From JANMCE01 sp963791625 (GTDB taxonomy: Bacteria; Actinomycetota; Acidimicrobiia; Acidimicrobiales; Ilumatobacteraceae): a stretch of 64,000 bases of DNA. The notes under the pieces were generated by a model that saw nothing but the letters and a program-made list of their open reading frames with translations, had not been told where the DNA came from and did not search any database. Made by a program: the position numbers and the translations under genes. This document shows, piece by piece, positions 8,407-16,176 of this stretch. Position 1 is the stretch's first letter. Each line of letters begins with the position of its first letter. The stretch spans positions 186,001 through 250,000 of the forward strand of contig CAWBTA010000005.1 in the NCBI GenBank assembly GCA_963791625.1, read 5' to 3'.

Positions 8407-9780
8407 TCACGGGCACCGCGGCAACGTGTAGACCGTCACACCCACGCCATGTCGGCATAGCTCTTCATCGACGACATCGGCGACAAGTTCCCGATACCCT
8501 TAACACTTGACCCGTTCCGATTCTCGGCATGTGTACGGTGGCATCCAGCCGCAAGGCCGCCCGACGAACCTCACGAAGACCGTCGCGGAAGCCCCCCTGG
8601 TACCGTATGATGCTGCCTCATCGCTCGCCCCGAATCCTTCTTGGGCGACGACGCTCGCCACGAAGACGCTCTCATCAGCACTCAGGATGTGCGCGTTTCC
8701 GAGTTGCAGATTCGTGGGCGATGCAATTGTCCAGTTGTGGAATGCGTCAGCGTTACGCGTTTGTACTGAGTTGACAGTTGACCCGCAAACCCTCTCTTGC
8801 CCCAGGCGCGCGCTCGATCATCGACGACGTGCACAATAAGTCGGGCGTGGCCGTCAGCGGGAGGCTCCGATGCGTTGCCAGTGACATACGCCAGGTGCGT
8901 GGAGTCGTCCGCGTTTCTGTTCAAAAGAGGATGTACGAGGGCGAGCACACGGGGATATCGGCGACCCGGATACGCCGGGGTGCCGACTGCCTGTACGTGG
9001 AATGCCCCAGGTTTTCCCCAAGATCATCAACGGACTTCGACGTGAAACCTAGCCGCCGTGCAGGAGGCGAGCGAGCGAGAGTCGATCTGTTCGCCACGCT
9101 CGACCGGCTCACTCCAGGTTCTTGAGGCCGTCGCATAGTGTCGAGCGTGGTAAGGCAGATGGTTCATCGACGCGATCCGAGACACGCGAGGTAGCGATGC
9201 ACGCGACCTGATGTGTGGTCCCAGAAACCACGCGCCGCAGTATCGCCTCGGTCGAAACATCGAACTGCGCCCGCATCTGCATGATCACATCGATGTCGAG
9301 CGGCTCGGAATCGATGTCGTCGATTGGAAGGGCGATGTTCGGCATGAGAAGTTCCGAGGCAGCGATGTTGCAAAGCAGTTCGAGTTGCCAGTCGTCGCTG
9401 TCCTCATCGGGTACGGCTCCGAGCCCCGTCCGGTAGCGAACAGCCGACGCCGCGTCGGCAAAGAACGAGTGCGCTATCTCGTGCGCTATCGAGAACCGAA
9501 GGCGCCCTCGTGGCCGCCGAGGGTTGTACTCGATGGTTGAACCGCTGGACCCAGCCACTATTCGCGGGTCGGTGACCGTGTCAAGAGGTACGACGTCAAG
9601 TCCAAGCAGCCGAGCCAGCTGGAGCGGATCGAAGGGTGGCCCGGTCCAGCCGTCTGCTGCGGCTCGAAACACAGCGTCTCGTGCTCGGTCGACTATCGCA
9701 GCAATCGGATCCTTCCCCTGCGCGAACTCGCGAACAGATTCGTTGGTCCACTGATCGCCCATTCGCGCAAGCCTACGCAT
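8407..9780 (-). pseudogene. ImmA/IrrE-type metallopeptidase fused to a macro-like domain, frameshifted
   Basis: The first 200 residues are an ImmA/IrrE zinc peptidase domain: FDPLQLARLLGLDVVPLD, then RFSIAHEIAHSFF with the HExxH zinc motif, then LELLCNIAASELLMP with the downstream Glu ligand, then DVSTEAILRRVV. Enzymes of this type cleave XRE-family repressors. The intact frame drifts after residue 205. Other frames give SVDDLGENLG, RVLALVHPLLN, ARLIVHVVDDRARAWGKRGF, HNWTIASPTNLQLGNAHILS, then RLDATVHMPRIGTG and GVTVYTLPR, ending at the TGA at 8407-8409. The block LIVHVVDD...RGF...MPRIGTG...VTVY is the layout of macro-like ADP-ribose/nucleotide-binding domains. The product is about 455 residues. 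Its ATG at 9780 faces the divergent DUF7002-like gene. Confidence 0.68.
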
Positions 9781-9898
9781 TGTGGTAGCTCAATCACTGC
9801 CAGGCGGGACGCCACCCATTGCATTATTCGGTTTGGTGGCACCCGAAGACCTGAATCGATTTGCCTGCGGACCGCAGCCTTCCGGTTACTGTCAGTCC
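9781..9898. promoter_or_regulatory. Divergent promoter region of the nucleotide-metabolism locus
   Basis: This 118-bp gap separates the ImmA-macro gene (leftward) from the DUF7002-like gene (rightward) and is the only space for promoters driving both arms. GTCAGTCC just before the ATG at 9899 is not a good ribosome binding site. No convincing -35/-10 pair was identified; the assignment rests on gene orientation. Confidence 0.4.
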
Positions 9899-10550
9899 AT
9901 GGACGTCACCGATCTAGAGATGCTACATCCGCGACTGTTCCATATGGCAGACGCGAACAGTTGGGACGGGATACGGACACACGGCCTGTTGTCCACATCT
10001 CGCCGCCCGATCTCTTTGAGGTCGAGGAACCGCGGCGCAGCTCGATCGAATCCGATCGTCGACCGGAAGCTGTTCAGCTCAGCCACGCGAGACACGGTGT
10101 TGTGAAAATTCGGGACAACAAGCCGATGACAACTCCGGCGCTGGAGAAGTGTCTCCAAGACGGCATGACACCAACCGATTGGTATCGAAATCTCACCGGC
10201 GTTCTTTTCCGGCTGACGGCCGAGCGAGTCGAGACTCTTCTTGACGCACGCACAACCGCGGCCGCCCCCACCTCGTACTCACGCTCGACACGTCTTCGCT
10301 GCTCCAAGCCCACCTTCCTCGGATATCGCTTAGCCCGATCAACAGCGGTGCGACCCTGTACAAGCCTCCACCACGAGGAGCAGCGACGTTTCGCTCCGTC
10401 GCTGCCTATCCATGGGACGAGGACCGGCGGCGGCGTGCCGCCGAGGACGCTATTGTCGAACTGACAGTCGACGAGGGGGTCACGACATTATGCAATCTCA
10501 TCGCTGCGCACTTGCGCAACCCGGACGGTTCGGTCGAGGACTTAGGATGA
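9899..10550 (+). pseudogene. DUF7002-like protein, frameshifted
   Basis: Rebuilt from three frames, the protein starts MDVTDLEMLHPRLFHMAD and reads SWDGIRTHGLLSTS, EPRRSSIESDRRPEAVQL, ALEKCLQDGMTPTDWYRNL, LFRLTAERVETLLDART, HLVLTLDTSSLLQAHLPRI, LSPINSGATLYKPPPRG and AIVELTVDEGV, ending at the TGA at 10548-10550. The opening RLFHMAD...SW..I..HGLLSTS and the later SPINSGAT resemble proteins annotated as DUF7002, which recall ADP-ribosyltransferase/RES-like folds (family name from memory, mechanism unproven). Indels lie near 10,010 and 10,265. Its stop overlaps the ATG of a short frame at 10547 (ATGA), which implies coupling with the downstream pyrophosphohydrolase. Confidence 0.62.
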
Positions 10551-10663
10551 ACACCCAACACGCTCGTCCGTACGATCGCCCAATGTTCGACGTGCCCGGC
10601 TCGTTCGTCGCGCCGCCGTCCATCGGCGCCGAAGTCCAACATCACGAATCCACGACCATCTGA
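10547..10663 (+). CDS. Possible 38-residue coupled peptide or leader frame
   Basis: An ATG at 10547 overlaps the DUF7002-like stop in an ATGA, and the frame ends in a TGA at 10661-10663 that overlaps the ATG of the MazG/HisE gene (TGATG). The peptide (MNTQHARPYDRPMFDVPG and more) has no known motif. The two overlaps suggest a ribosome could pass from one gene to the next through this short frame. It may equally be a frameshifted extension of a neighbour, given the indel density here. Confidence 0.35.
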   Translation: MNTQHARPYDRPMFDVPGSFVAPPSIGAEVQHHESTTI

Positions 10664-11074
10664 TGGCCGTTGCTCCGCGGACGGACGAGGTGGGGCTCCA
10701 GCAACTCGTGTTTGAGTTTCACGTCGCGTTCGGGCTCCCCCGAGCAGACCGACCAACGATTGACGTCCCCGATGACCTTGCTGCGCTGCGGAACGCTCTG
10801 CTCAAGGAAGAGAGTGCCGAGTTGATTACAGCTTGCGAGCAGCGGACCTAGTAGCGATTGCTGACGGAATTGCCGACGTTCTCTACGTTGTCTTCGGGAC
10901 TGCAGTGACGTACGGATTGGATGCTACCAGCCTCGTTCGAGAGGTTCACCGGTCAAACATGTCCAAGCTTGGTCCTGACGGACTTCCTATACTCCGTGAA
11001 GACGGCAAGGTCATCAAGGGCCGAACTATTCTCGGCCAGACTTCAATTCGCTTCTGTTCGACACCTCGCACTAA
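10663..11074 (+). pseudogene. MazG/HisE-type nucleotide pyrophosphohydrolase (MazZ-like), frameshifted
   Basis: All-alpha NTP pyrophosphohydrolases cleave NTPs to NMP and PPi using helices that present acidic residues to Mg. The start reads MAVAPRTDEVGLQQLVFEFH, then FGLPRADRP and LLKEESAELITA (the EExxE motif). After a base change near 10,850 a second frame reads DLVAIADGIADVLYVVFGTA (the D-x-AD motif) and VHRSNMSKLGPDG, LREDGKVIKG. A further indel restores the usual tail PNYSRPDFNSLLFD with the TAA at 11072-11074. Length (about 137 residues) and the SNMSKLGPDG...REDGKV block fit the HisE/MazG subfamily that includes phage MazZ. Together with the PurZ-like gene this suggests production of a (d)NMP substrate. 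Function is inferred. Confidence 0.75.
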
Positions 11075-11112
11075 TTGTCAATCGCGGACCAGCCGAAACA
11101 CCCGTTATCCCT

Positions 11113-11179
11113 GGTCACGAAAACACGGCAAGCCGAATTCCCAAGCCGGCGAACGCCGGTCCGTGTGCCCGCTCCCATT
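11113..11179 (+). repeat. Diverged copy of the island end (att-like sequence)
   Basis: Without gaps for about 55 bases this aligns to 16109-16175: GGTCACGAAAAC is identical, AATTCCCAAGC is identical, then GAACGC, GGT and CCCG blocks match at the same offsets. The right-hand copy contains the 3' half of tRNA-Gly; here that half has degenerated. The pair flanks about 5 kb (UbiA-like gene, IS element, membrane protein gene). Best explained as an old attachment site or the end of an earlier integrated element. Confidence 0.55.
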
Positions 11180-11280
11180 GTCTTCCCTGGCCAAAGGGAA
11201 TTTTTGTGGGCCGCTGATGAGTCGCCCGATCATGGCCGTAGACGGGAACGGCTCGCAGTCGGCGCAGCTACGATGAAAGT

Positions 11281-11400
11281 GTGACAGTTGACCTTGACAC
11301 GCTGCCTTCTCAGCTTGCCCGCACCATCCGGGCGGCACGTCTGCGCCGTGGCGTGATACTCCGAAACCGTGCAGCTCGACCGGGCCTGACCCGATCATAG
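11281..11400 (+). pseudogene. N-terminal fragment of an XRE-type HTH regulator
   Basis: A GTG at 11281 opens 39 residues, VTVDLDTLPSQLARTIRAAR then LRRGVILRNRAARPGLTRS, and stops at a TAG. The pattern LA..IR.AR..RG..LR..AR..GL.. is the first two helices of an XRE/Cro HTH. It is broken before the recognition helix is complete, by a frameshift or deletion. An XRE repressor is the normal target of an ImmA/IrrE peptidase such as the one at 8407-9780, so this may be the dead remains of that partner. Confidence 0.42.
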
Positions 11401-11904
11401 CGAATGCGTGCCGGTCTAAGTTGGCCGGCCGACCCAACTGGTTACTTCTCGACAAGCTCACTCCACCCTGAAGCCCGAACAGTGCCCTAAAGGCGTAGAC
11501 CTGATTACCTGAAGATCCCTGGCACTTTCCTGCTTCACGCCTGGCCAAACCGTTCTCTGTATTCGACCTCTCGAGCGGCGTTTCCAGTGTCGGCTGAGCG
11601 ACCGAATAGCGCCAAGTACGCGAAGGGCCAAGGGCACCCTCCAGCAGTAGCGCAAGATTGCAGCGCAGCTTGTGAATGGCGACCGCCAGAATGAAGCCAA
11701 AGTCGATGTTCACGTCGTCGTAGCACATGAACTTGAAGAACGAGTGGACGGTGTTCAGCAGAAGAAGGGGCAGTACGGCTATTGCAGAACGGTCGCCGAG
11801 GTAGGCGAACGCTCCGACAGCACAGCTCAGGAGAACAAGCATCCACCGAATCATCTCGCTGCCCTCGACTCGCCGTGAGAGGAAGAAGCAACTGGCTGCC
11901 ATGC

Positions 11905-11908
11905 CTAG
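11905..11908. repeat. Target-site duplication CTAG, left
   Basis: CTAG abuts the left end of the IS element and recurs at 13707-13710. Removing the IS plus one copy restores an open frame through the interrupted gene, which supports a 4-bp duplication. The sequence is palindromic, so orientation cannot be told. Confidence 0.75.
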
Positions 11909-11925
11909 GAGGCTGCTGAGCAATC
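11909..11925 (+). repeat. Left terminal inverted repeat of the IS element
   Basis: GAGGCTGCTGAGCAATC matches the reverse complement of 13690-13706 at 16 of 17 positions. Confidence 0.8.
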
Positions 11926-12101
11926 GTCTTTGGCCGACGGGAATGGTGGCTGACGGTCGATTTGGTCGGTGGGGCAGTTCAGCCTGATCTTGTGCGGCTC
12001 GACGGTGGAAACGGTCGCGGCCTGATGACTCGCTGTCGAAGCGGTGGCCAGCGCTCGGTCGGGTGCCTCGTGAGCGTGCTGTGGGGTGGTTCAGGCCCGG
12101 T

Positions 12102-13637
12102 TCAGGCCGTGGCGATGATCCAACCGCCGTCGTGGGTGAGGCCGAGGTTGAGGAGTCGTTTCAGATTCACTGCGGCGCAGCGTTGCGACCACGCGATCCG
12201 GTTCTTGGTGATTCCTCGGTATCTCAAGCGTCGGTGGTTGTCTTTGACGAGCCATGCGATGGTCCGCTCTATCATCGGGCGATGCTGGCGATACACCGTG
12301 TCGAACCCGACCGTTCGGGCCTGGAGACGGGCGTCCGCGAGGAGTTGATGGTGTTCGTGCAGGCTGATCGAACGTCCGCCTTTCGCGGTGGTGCATGACT
12401 TGCGGAGCGGGCATGTGCGGCAGTGTTTCCCGAACGTCGCCGTCCTGGCCGGGCTGATCGTGACCGTGATGTTGGCCGGGCACGTGACCGTCCCCGAGGT
12501 CAGATCAATGTTGAAATCATCGAGAGTGAACCCGCCCTCAACGGCAGGTTGGAGCGGACGGGGCTTGATGACCGGAGCCATCTGCTTCTTCGCGAGGTGG
12601 TCGCGGAGTTCGCCTGAGGAATACGCGCTGTCACCGAGCACTTCGGTCCCGGCCGGTTCACCATCGAGCAGTCCGGGTGCGGCTTGGGTGTCGCCGTCGT
12701 TGCCGGGGCCGAGGTCGCAACCGGTGATCAGACCGGTGTCGGGTTCGGCTGCGACGTGAGCTTTATAACCGTCACGCTGCGAACGGCGGGTCTTGTGCGC
12801 ATGGCGTGTCTCCGGGTCGACCGTGGAAATCGTGCGGTCTTTCGCAGTGCCACGACTGATCCGCCACCGGCCGGGCCGGTCACCCGGCTCCACATCCTGG
12901 CCGGCAACCAAAGCCAACAGGGCGACCGCGTCTTCCTGCACATCAGACAAAACGAGTCCGCCGTCTTGGAGATCCTCAACCGCGCCCAGCAACGTCAACG
13001 CGTCATCGACGAGTTCGGTAACGAGCCGTTCGCGGTCGACCGGATCGGCCCAATCACACGACGGACGGCCAGGCTCGAGATTGTGATGCCGCACCCGAAC
13101 ACCTGCGATTTCGGGGATCAGTTTGCGGACCTTTCGGATCTGCGCTGCGAGCATCGTGACCGTGTCTTGGCGGGCGACCGTGTCGTCTAACACCGTCGAA
13201 TCAAGAGCGCGTCGATGCTTACCTTTCAACACGCCAGTCTCAGCGATCACCGCACGCACGGCGTCGAAAATGCGTTGCGGAGCCTCGGACTGGCGGAGCT
13301 TGTTGCGCCACAACACCAGCACTGTCGAGTGGAACGCCTCATCCATCAACGACAAACCCGTCGCCATCTTCCAACGGATATCGGTCTCCAAACGTCCGAC
13401 CGCTTCACGGTCAGAGAGGCCTTCCAACGCCTGCAAGACCATCACGGACGCGATCACATCCGCCGGGACCGACGGGCGGCCGCGCTTCACGGGGAACAGA
13501 TCAGCAAACATCTCATCCGGGAACAACCGGTGCCGATGCTCAGCCAACAACGCGTACACAGTGCCCGGTTTCAGGAGATGGCCACACACATCCTTCGCGT
13601 CGAAAAAGGCACGATCGGAAGTCGAAGATCCCTGCAT
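12102..13637 (-). CDS. IS1182-family transposase
   Basis: A DDE transposase of 511 residues. Residues 1-130 are the N-terminal domain (LKPGTVYALLAEHRHRLFPD; RGRPSVPADVIASVMVLQ; LSDREAVGRLETDIRWKMA). The first catalytic Asp is in RALDSTVLDDTV, the second in LGDSAYSSGELRDHL, and the Glu in RPMIERTIAWLVKDNHRRLR. A CxxC-type cluster (CRTCPLRKSC) precedes the last block, as is usual in IS1182 transposases. I start it at the ATG at 13637 (MQGSSTSDRAFF), behind a G-run that can act as ribosome binding site; an earlier start at 13685 adds non-conserved residues. It is the only long island gene without a frameshift and is probably functional. Confidence 0.9.
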   Translation of the reverse strand: MQGSSTSDRAFFDAKDVCGHLLKPGTVYALLAEHRHRLFPDEMFADLFPVKRGRPSVPADVIASVMVLQALEGLSDREAVGRLETDIRWKMATGLSLMDEAFHSTVLVLWRNKLRQSEAPQRIFDAVRAVIAETGVLKGKHRRALDSTVLDDTVARQDTVTMLAAQIRKVRKLIPEIAGVRVRHHNLEPGRPSCDWADPVDRERLVTELVDDALTLLGAVEDLQDGGLVLSDVQEDAVALLALVAGQDVEPGDRPGRWRISRGTAKDRTISTVDPETRHAHKTRRSQRDGYKAHVAAEPDTGLITGCDLGPGNDGDTQAAPGLLDGEPAGTEVLGDSAYSSGELRDHLAKKQMAPVIKPRPLQPAVEGGFTLDDFNIDLTSGTVTCPANITVTISPARTATFGKHCRTCPLRKSCTTAKGGRSISLHEHHQLLADARLQARTVGFDTVYRQHRPMIERTIAWLVKDNHRRLRYRGITKNRIAWSQRCAAVNLKRLLNLGLTHDGGWIIATA

Positions 13638-13689
13638 CCCCCCATTCTTTTCGATCCACGCCAACTTCGCGAATCCGACGACCAAGCAG

Positions 13690-13706
13690 GATTGCTCAGC
13701 AGTCTC
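13690..13706 (-). repeat. Right terminal inverted repeat of the IS element
   Basis: Read on the minus strand it is GAGACTGCTGAGCAATC, matching the left end with one mismatch. Confidence 0.8.
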
Positions 13707-13710
13707 CTAG
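13707..13710. repeat. Target-site duplication CTAG, right
   Basis: Partner of 11905-11908. The codon before it (CAA, Gln) joins CTA of the duplication and then GGC ATG of the left flank without a frame change. Confidence 0.75.
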
Positions 13711-14655
13711 TTGAACTACGGCAAATTGGACATTGGCGGACGATCGCTGGCCGCCCAATTGTAGTGTTGTCGAGAAGAGCGTGGCTGAGACGAGAGCACA
13801 AGCGAAGATCAGCGGTATTGGCGAACCGATTGGCTGGACCGGTCTAAGAGTGCGTTCCTTTAGTCGGTCGAGAGGCGATTCCGAACCACGGCGGCCGACA
13901 ACAGCTGCGGTGAGATAGGCAACGTGGGGTTTGGATGCTTTTGCTGCTTCGAAGGTCTCGAATGAATACCCCTCAAGAGTCCAAGTCATGCCGACAAAGA
14001 GGATGCCGAGCCAATAGCCAAAAGACGTGCCAGCGATGGTAGGAATCGTCCCGACGCCTCCGAGGTGCAAGCCTGTGCCCAAACGAAGACCGTATCCGAT
14101 TCCAACCAAACCGAGCGTGACCCAAGTTAGACGATCGGTTGGTCGGCCCGCTGCGCCGACCTCGCGGCTGTATTCTCGGACTGACTCATAGGCGACCGTT
14201 GATGCAGCCACCACCGCCGCAGCGACGATAAGGGCCCCGCGGAGGTCGCCGTCCTTCAGCGCAATCCAGCTCACTGGGAGCGCCAGTACGCGCCAACATA
14301 GGGCGATCAGACCGGAGCGCACGGCCGCCGTACTCGGATTTAGTCTGCCGTGAGCCCGACTACTCGGGTGATGCTTGTCGTTCTCTGATTGCCTCAAGTC
14401 ATTAATGGCGTAGCGGGCTTGGTAAAGCACGAACTCCAAGATCAGCGTAAAGAACGCGATTCTCCGGAAGCGAACATGGCCGTCGCTCAAAACAGACGCC
14501 AAGACGAACGCCAGAGCGTGAATGGGTGCCTTGCTCAGTACTTCCAGTGGACGGGGAAGCAAAATGTAGCGATAAAGGAGCCTGTCGGCTGCTGGGAATC
14601 CAGCGCGAGTTCGATTGAGTTCATTCGGAAGCCGCTTGACGAGGCGTTGCCACAT
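13711..14655 (-). pseudogene. N-terminal part of a UbiA-like polytopic membrane protein, interrupted by the IS
   Basis: About 315 residues with six or more hydrophobic segments (LAFVLASVL, RIAFFTLILEFVLYQ, LIALCWRVLALPVSWIAL, LIVAAAVVAASTVAY, WVTLGLVGIGYGLRLG, FGYWLGILFVGMTW, IPLIFACALVSATLF). After the second helix comes YAINDLRQSENDKHHPSSRA. The NDxxx...ND/D and HP arrangement recalls the Asp-rich Mg-diphosphate motif of UbiA-type prenyltransferases such as decaprenylphosphate phosphoribosyltransferase, though it is degenerate, so activity is doubtful. The C-terminus is cut at the CTAG duplication and continues at 11904. Its first 35 bp overlap the upstream gene, and the true start may be a few codons in (MNSIELALDS in another frame). 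Confidence 0.55.
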
Positions 14656-15280
14656 TCGAAGACTTCGAATATATCCGGATCGATATGATAAGAATGACGG
14701 CCATCAAGCCATACAAGCCTCCTGCTGCGAGTCGTACTACGGGTTGTCGATCAGGTTGACGGCAAGCACACCGACTCCGATGGCGATGCTGGCAGCCGGG
14801 AGCCACTGCAGGTGGGAGAGCGCACGGTGCCGCACCGACAGCGATCTTCCGCTGCTTAATGGTTGCAGAATGTGTACCAGTCCGAGGTGTAACCGCATCG
14901 TCCGGAACATGGACGAGCGTGCGGATTTCCGAGGCCACTGATCGCAAGTATCGGCTACGCATCGTGGCAACAGTTCCCTGGACGAGGAGCACGGCCAAGA
15001 CAAGGACGGGAAGGGTGGGAACGAATGCCATGACGTACGGCGAAATCGAGGAACAGTCAGTCTTTGTCGACCCAACCTTCAGCCAATCGAAGAGAGGATG
15101 CTTCGGGCTGCATACCTGTGTCAAGAGCGCTGCGATAACGGAGAGGACGGTAATGCCGACGCCCATTACCGCCGCATTCGAGGACAGAAAGTAGCGCTCG
15201 TCGTTCGCTGCCGACTCGTAATCTCGCAGAAGCAGGTCGAGACGCTCGCGATCGTCCGCCGAGGAACTCGCTTGTCCCAT
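14621..15280 (-). pseudogene. Hypothetical membrane protein with N-terminal coiled region, frameshifted
   Basis: The product starts MGQASSSADDRERLDLLLRD at 15280, with a charged helix followed by two clear membrane helices (NAAVMGVGITVLSVIAALLT; MAFVPTLPVLVLAVLLVQGT). After EIRTLVHVPDDAVTPRTGTH the frame moves to ILQPLSSGRSLSVRHRALSH, AASIAIGVGVLAVNLID, and then back to LYGLMAVILIISIRIYS, so two compensating indels hide the third and fourth membrane segments. Four helices and a cytosolic N-terminus resemble small effector or sensor membrane proteins found beside mobile-element genes, but I do not recognise the family. It overlaps the UbiA-like gene and was probably co-transcribed with it. Confidence 0.5.
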
Positions 15281-15352
15281 CACTGACACCGGCACCCCTG
15301 TCTGTCTGTTGAATTCGAACTATAGGCAACAAGCGGTGAGGCGACGACCGAT

Positions 15353-15370
15353 ATGAGTCAGATTACTCAT
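15353..15370. promoter_or_regulatory. Inverted repeat upstream of the membrane protein pair
   Basis: ATGAGT-cagatt-ACTCAT is a perfect 6-bp dyad about 75 bp upstream of the leftward gene starting at 15280. A candidate operator; no regulator can be assigned. Confidence 0.35.
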
Positions 15371-16108
15371 GTTAACGGCAGGAAAGTTGCACCGATTCAT
15401 ATCTTTGTATCAACCGGTCCGGAAGAGTTGAGGTGAGCGTCACCGCAGGCTGCAACTGCCGGGGTGGCCAAGAAATTTGAGACTGGTTGTTGTCCATCGA
15501 TGGAGTGTTGTCCCGAACGCTCGGACTGGAGATTCGTGGCGCTTTCGGCGATAGGGCCCCTCGCCACCGCCAGGCTCGTAAGCAGCGCCAGATCGCAGCG
15601 ACCGCTTTCGTCAAGGGGCGATGGCCGAAGGGTGACGGCATTGGTGACGCGTCTGCTGGTGCAACATGATCGAGAGCCGTCAGGCCGACCCGCGTCGCCT
15701 TGCCTGTTGGCACAAGGCGGATGCGTCGGCGAGGTGGCTCGCGGTCCTGATTGGTCATGGCGGCTCCGTGTCCGACGGCCAGACTTGCTGTGGACCTAGT
15801 TCGGGTCGGGTGGGCGATGCCACCCATCCCTTTCACGCCACCGTCAAACCGACCGCATTCACGACTCAGTTCCACACCGAAGTGTCAAGCACCCAGCGGA
15901 CCGCGGCCCAAAACGGTCAACCACGTACGGGAGCCTTAGTGTCAGGCATGTAACGGAAATGCACACAGAACTGCAACACATCAGCTGAAACGCCAGGGTA
16001 CGTTCGCGTGCCATCTGCGTGCCACAACGGAGCGAGACGGGCCAATGTCGGGCGGACGGGGCAACACGAGGAAACATGGCTTGACCAGGCCAAACGCCCG
16101 TTTCGCCA
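15371..16108. other. No recognisable gene
   Basis: About 740 bases between the membrane-protein module and the island end. Several open frames exist on both strands but none resembles a family. An integrase would be expected near an attachment site; none is readable here, so it is either at the other end of the island or lost. Confidence 0.4.
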
Positions 16109-16176
16109 GGTCACGAAAACGCGAAAAGGCAAATTCCCAAGCTGAGAACGCGGGTTCGATTCCCGTCACCCGCTCC
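16109..16176 (+). repeat. Island right end / attachment site at tRNA-Gly
   Basis: GGTCACGAAAAC followed by AATTCCCAAGC and the rest of a tRNA-Gly 3' half. Upstream of the anticodon loop the sequence no longer pairs as a tRNA, so the crossover lies in or near TTCCCAA. Integration into a tRNA 3' end leaves such a duplicate 3' half at the distal junction; the intact tRNA should lie at the other end, left of this window. A diverged copy sits at 11113. Confidence 0.7.
16132..16176 (+). pseudogene. 3' half of tRNA-Gly (anticodon CCC), fragment
   Basis: The anticodon loop TTCCCAA is followed by stem GCTGA, a variable segment, the T-arm GCGGGTTCGATTCCCGT and the acceptor strand end ACCCGCTCC, all as in bacterial glycine tRNAs. 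The T-stem pairs CGGG with CCCG. The 5' half (acceptor start, D-arm and 5' anticodon stem) is absent: the preceding bases GGCAAA cannot pair with GCTGA. It is therefore a displaced fragment, not a functional tRNA. Confidence 0.75.

Larger units (their letters stand above)
11105..11904 (-). pseudogene. C-terminal part of a UbiA-like membrane protein, cut off by the IS element
   Basis: Reading leftwards from the IS boundary the frame continues LGMAASCFFLSRRVEGSEMI then WMLVLLSCAVGAFAYLG, SAIAVLPLLLLNTVHSFFKF and DFGFILAVAIHKL, which look like two or three membrane helices. With the IS and one CTAG removed, this frame is exactly continuous with the upstream half at 13711-14655 (Gln codon then CTA GGC ATG). 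The frame stays open to 11105, but membrane-protein character stops by about 11,640, so the real end is probably near there and the remainder is chance. See the N-terminal half for the family discussion. Confidence 0.55.
11909..13706 (-). mobile_element. IS1182-family insertion sequence
   Basis: A 1,798-bp element bounded by imperfect terminal inverted repeats. The left end reads GAGGCTGCTGAGCAATC (11909-11925); the right end, read inward, is GAGACTGCTGAGCAATC (13690-13706), one mismatch in 17. Weaker similarity continues inward for about 15 bp. It carries a single full-length leftward transposase gene and is flanked by CTAG on both sides. The transposase shows no frameshift and the ends are intact, so the insertion looks recent compared with the decay of its surroundings. 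It interrupts the UbiA-like gene. Confidence 0.85.

Noticed and set aside
14621..14655. Overlap of the two membrane-protein genes as evidence for a fusion
   Set aside because: The overlap is only 35 bp and the two frames differ. Indels in this area make the true starts uncertain, so no fusion is claimed.
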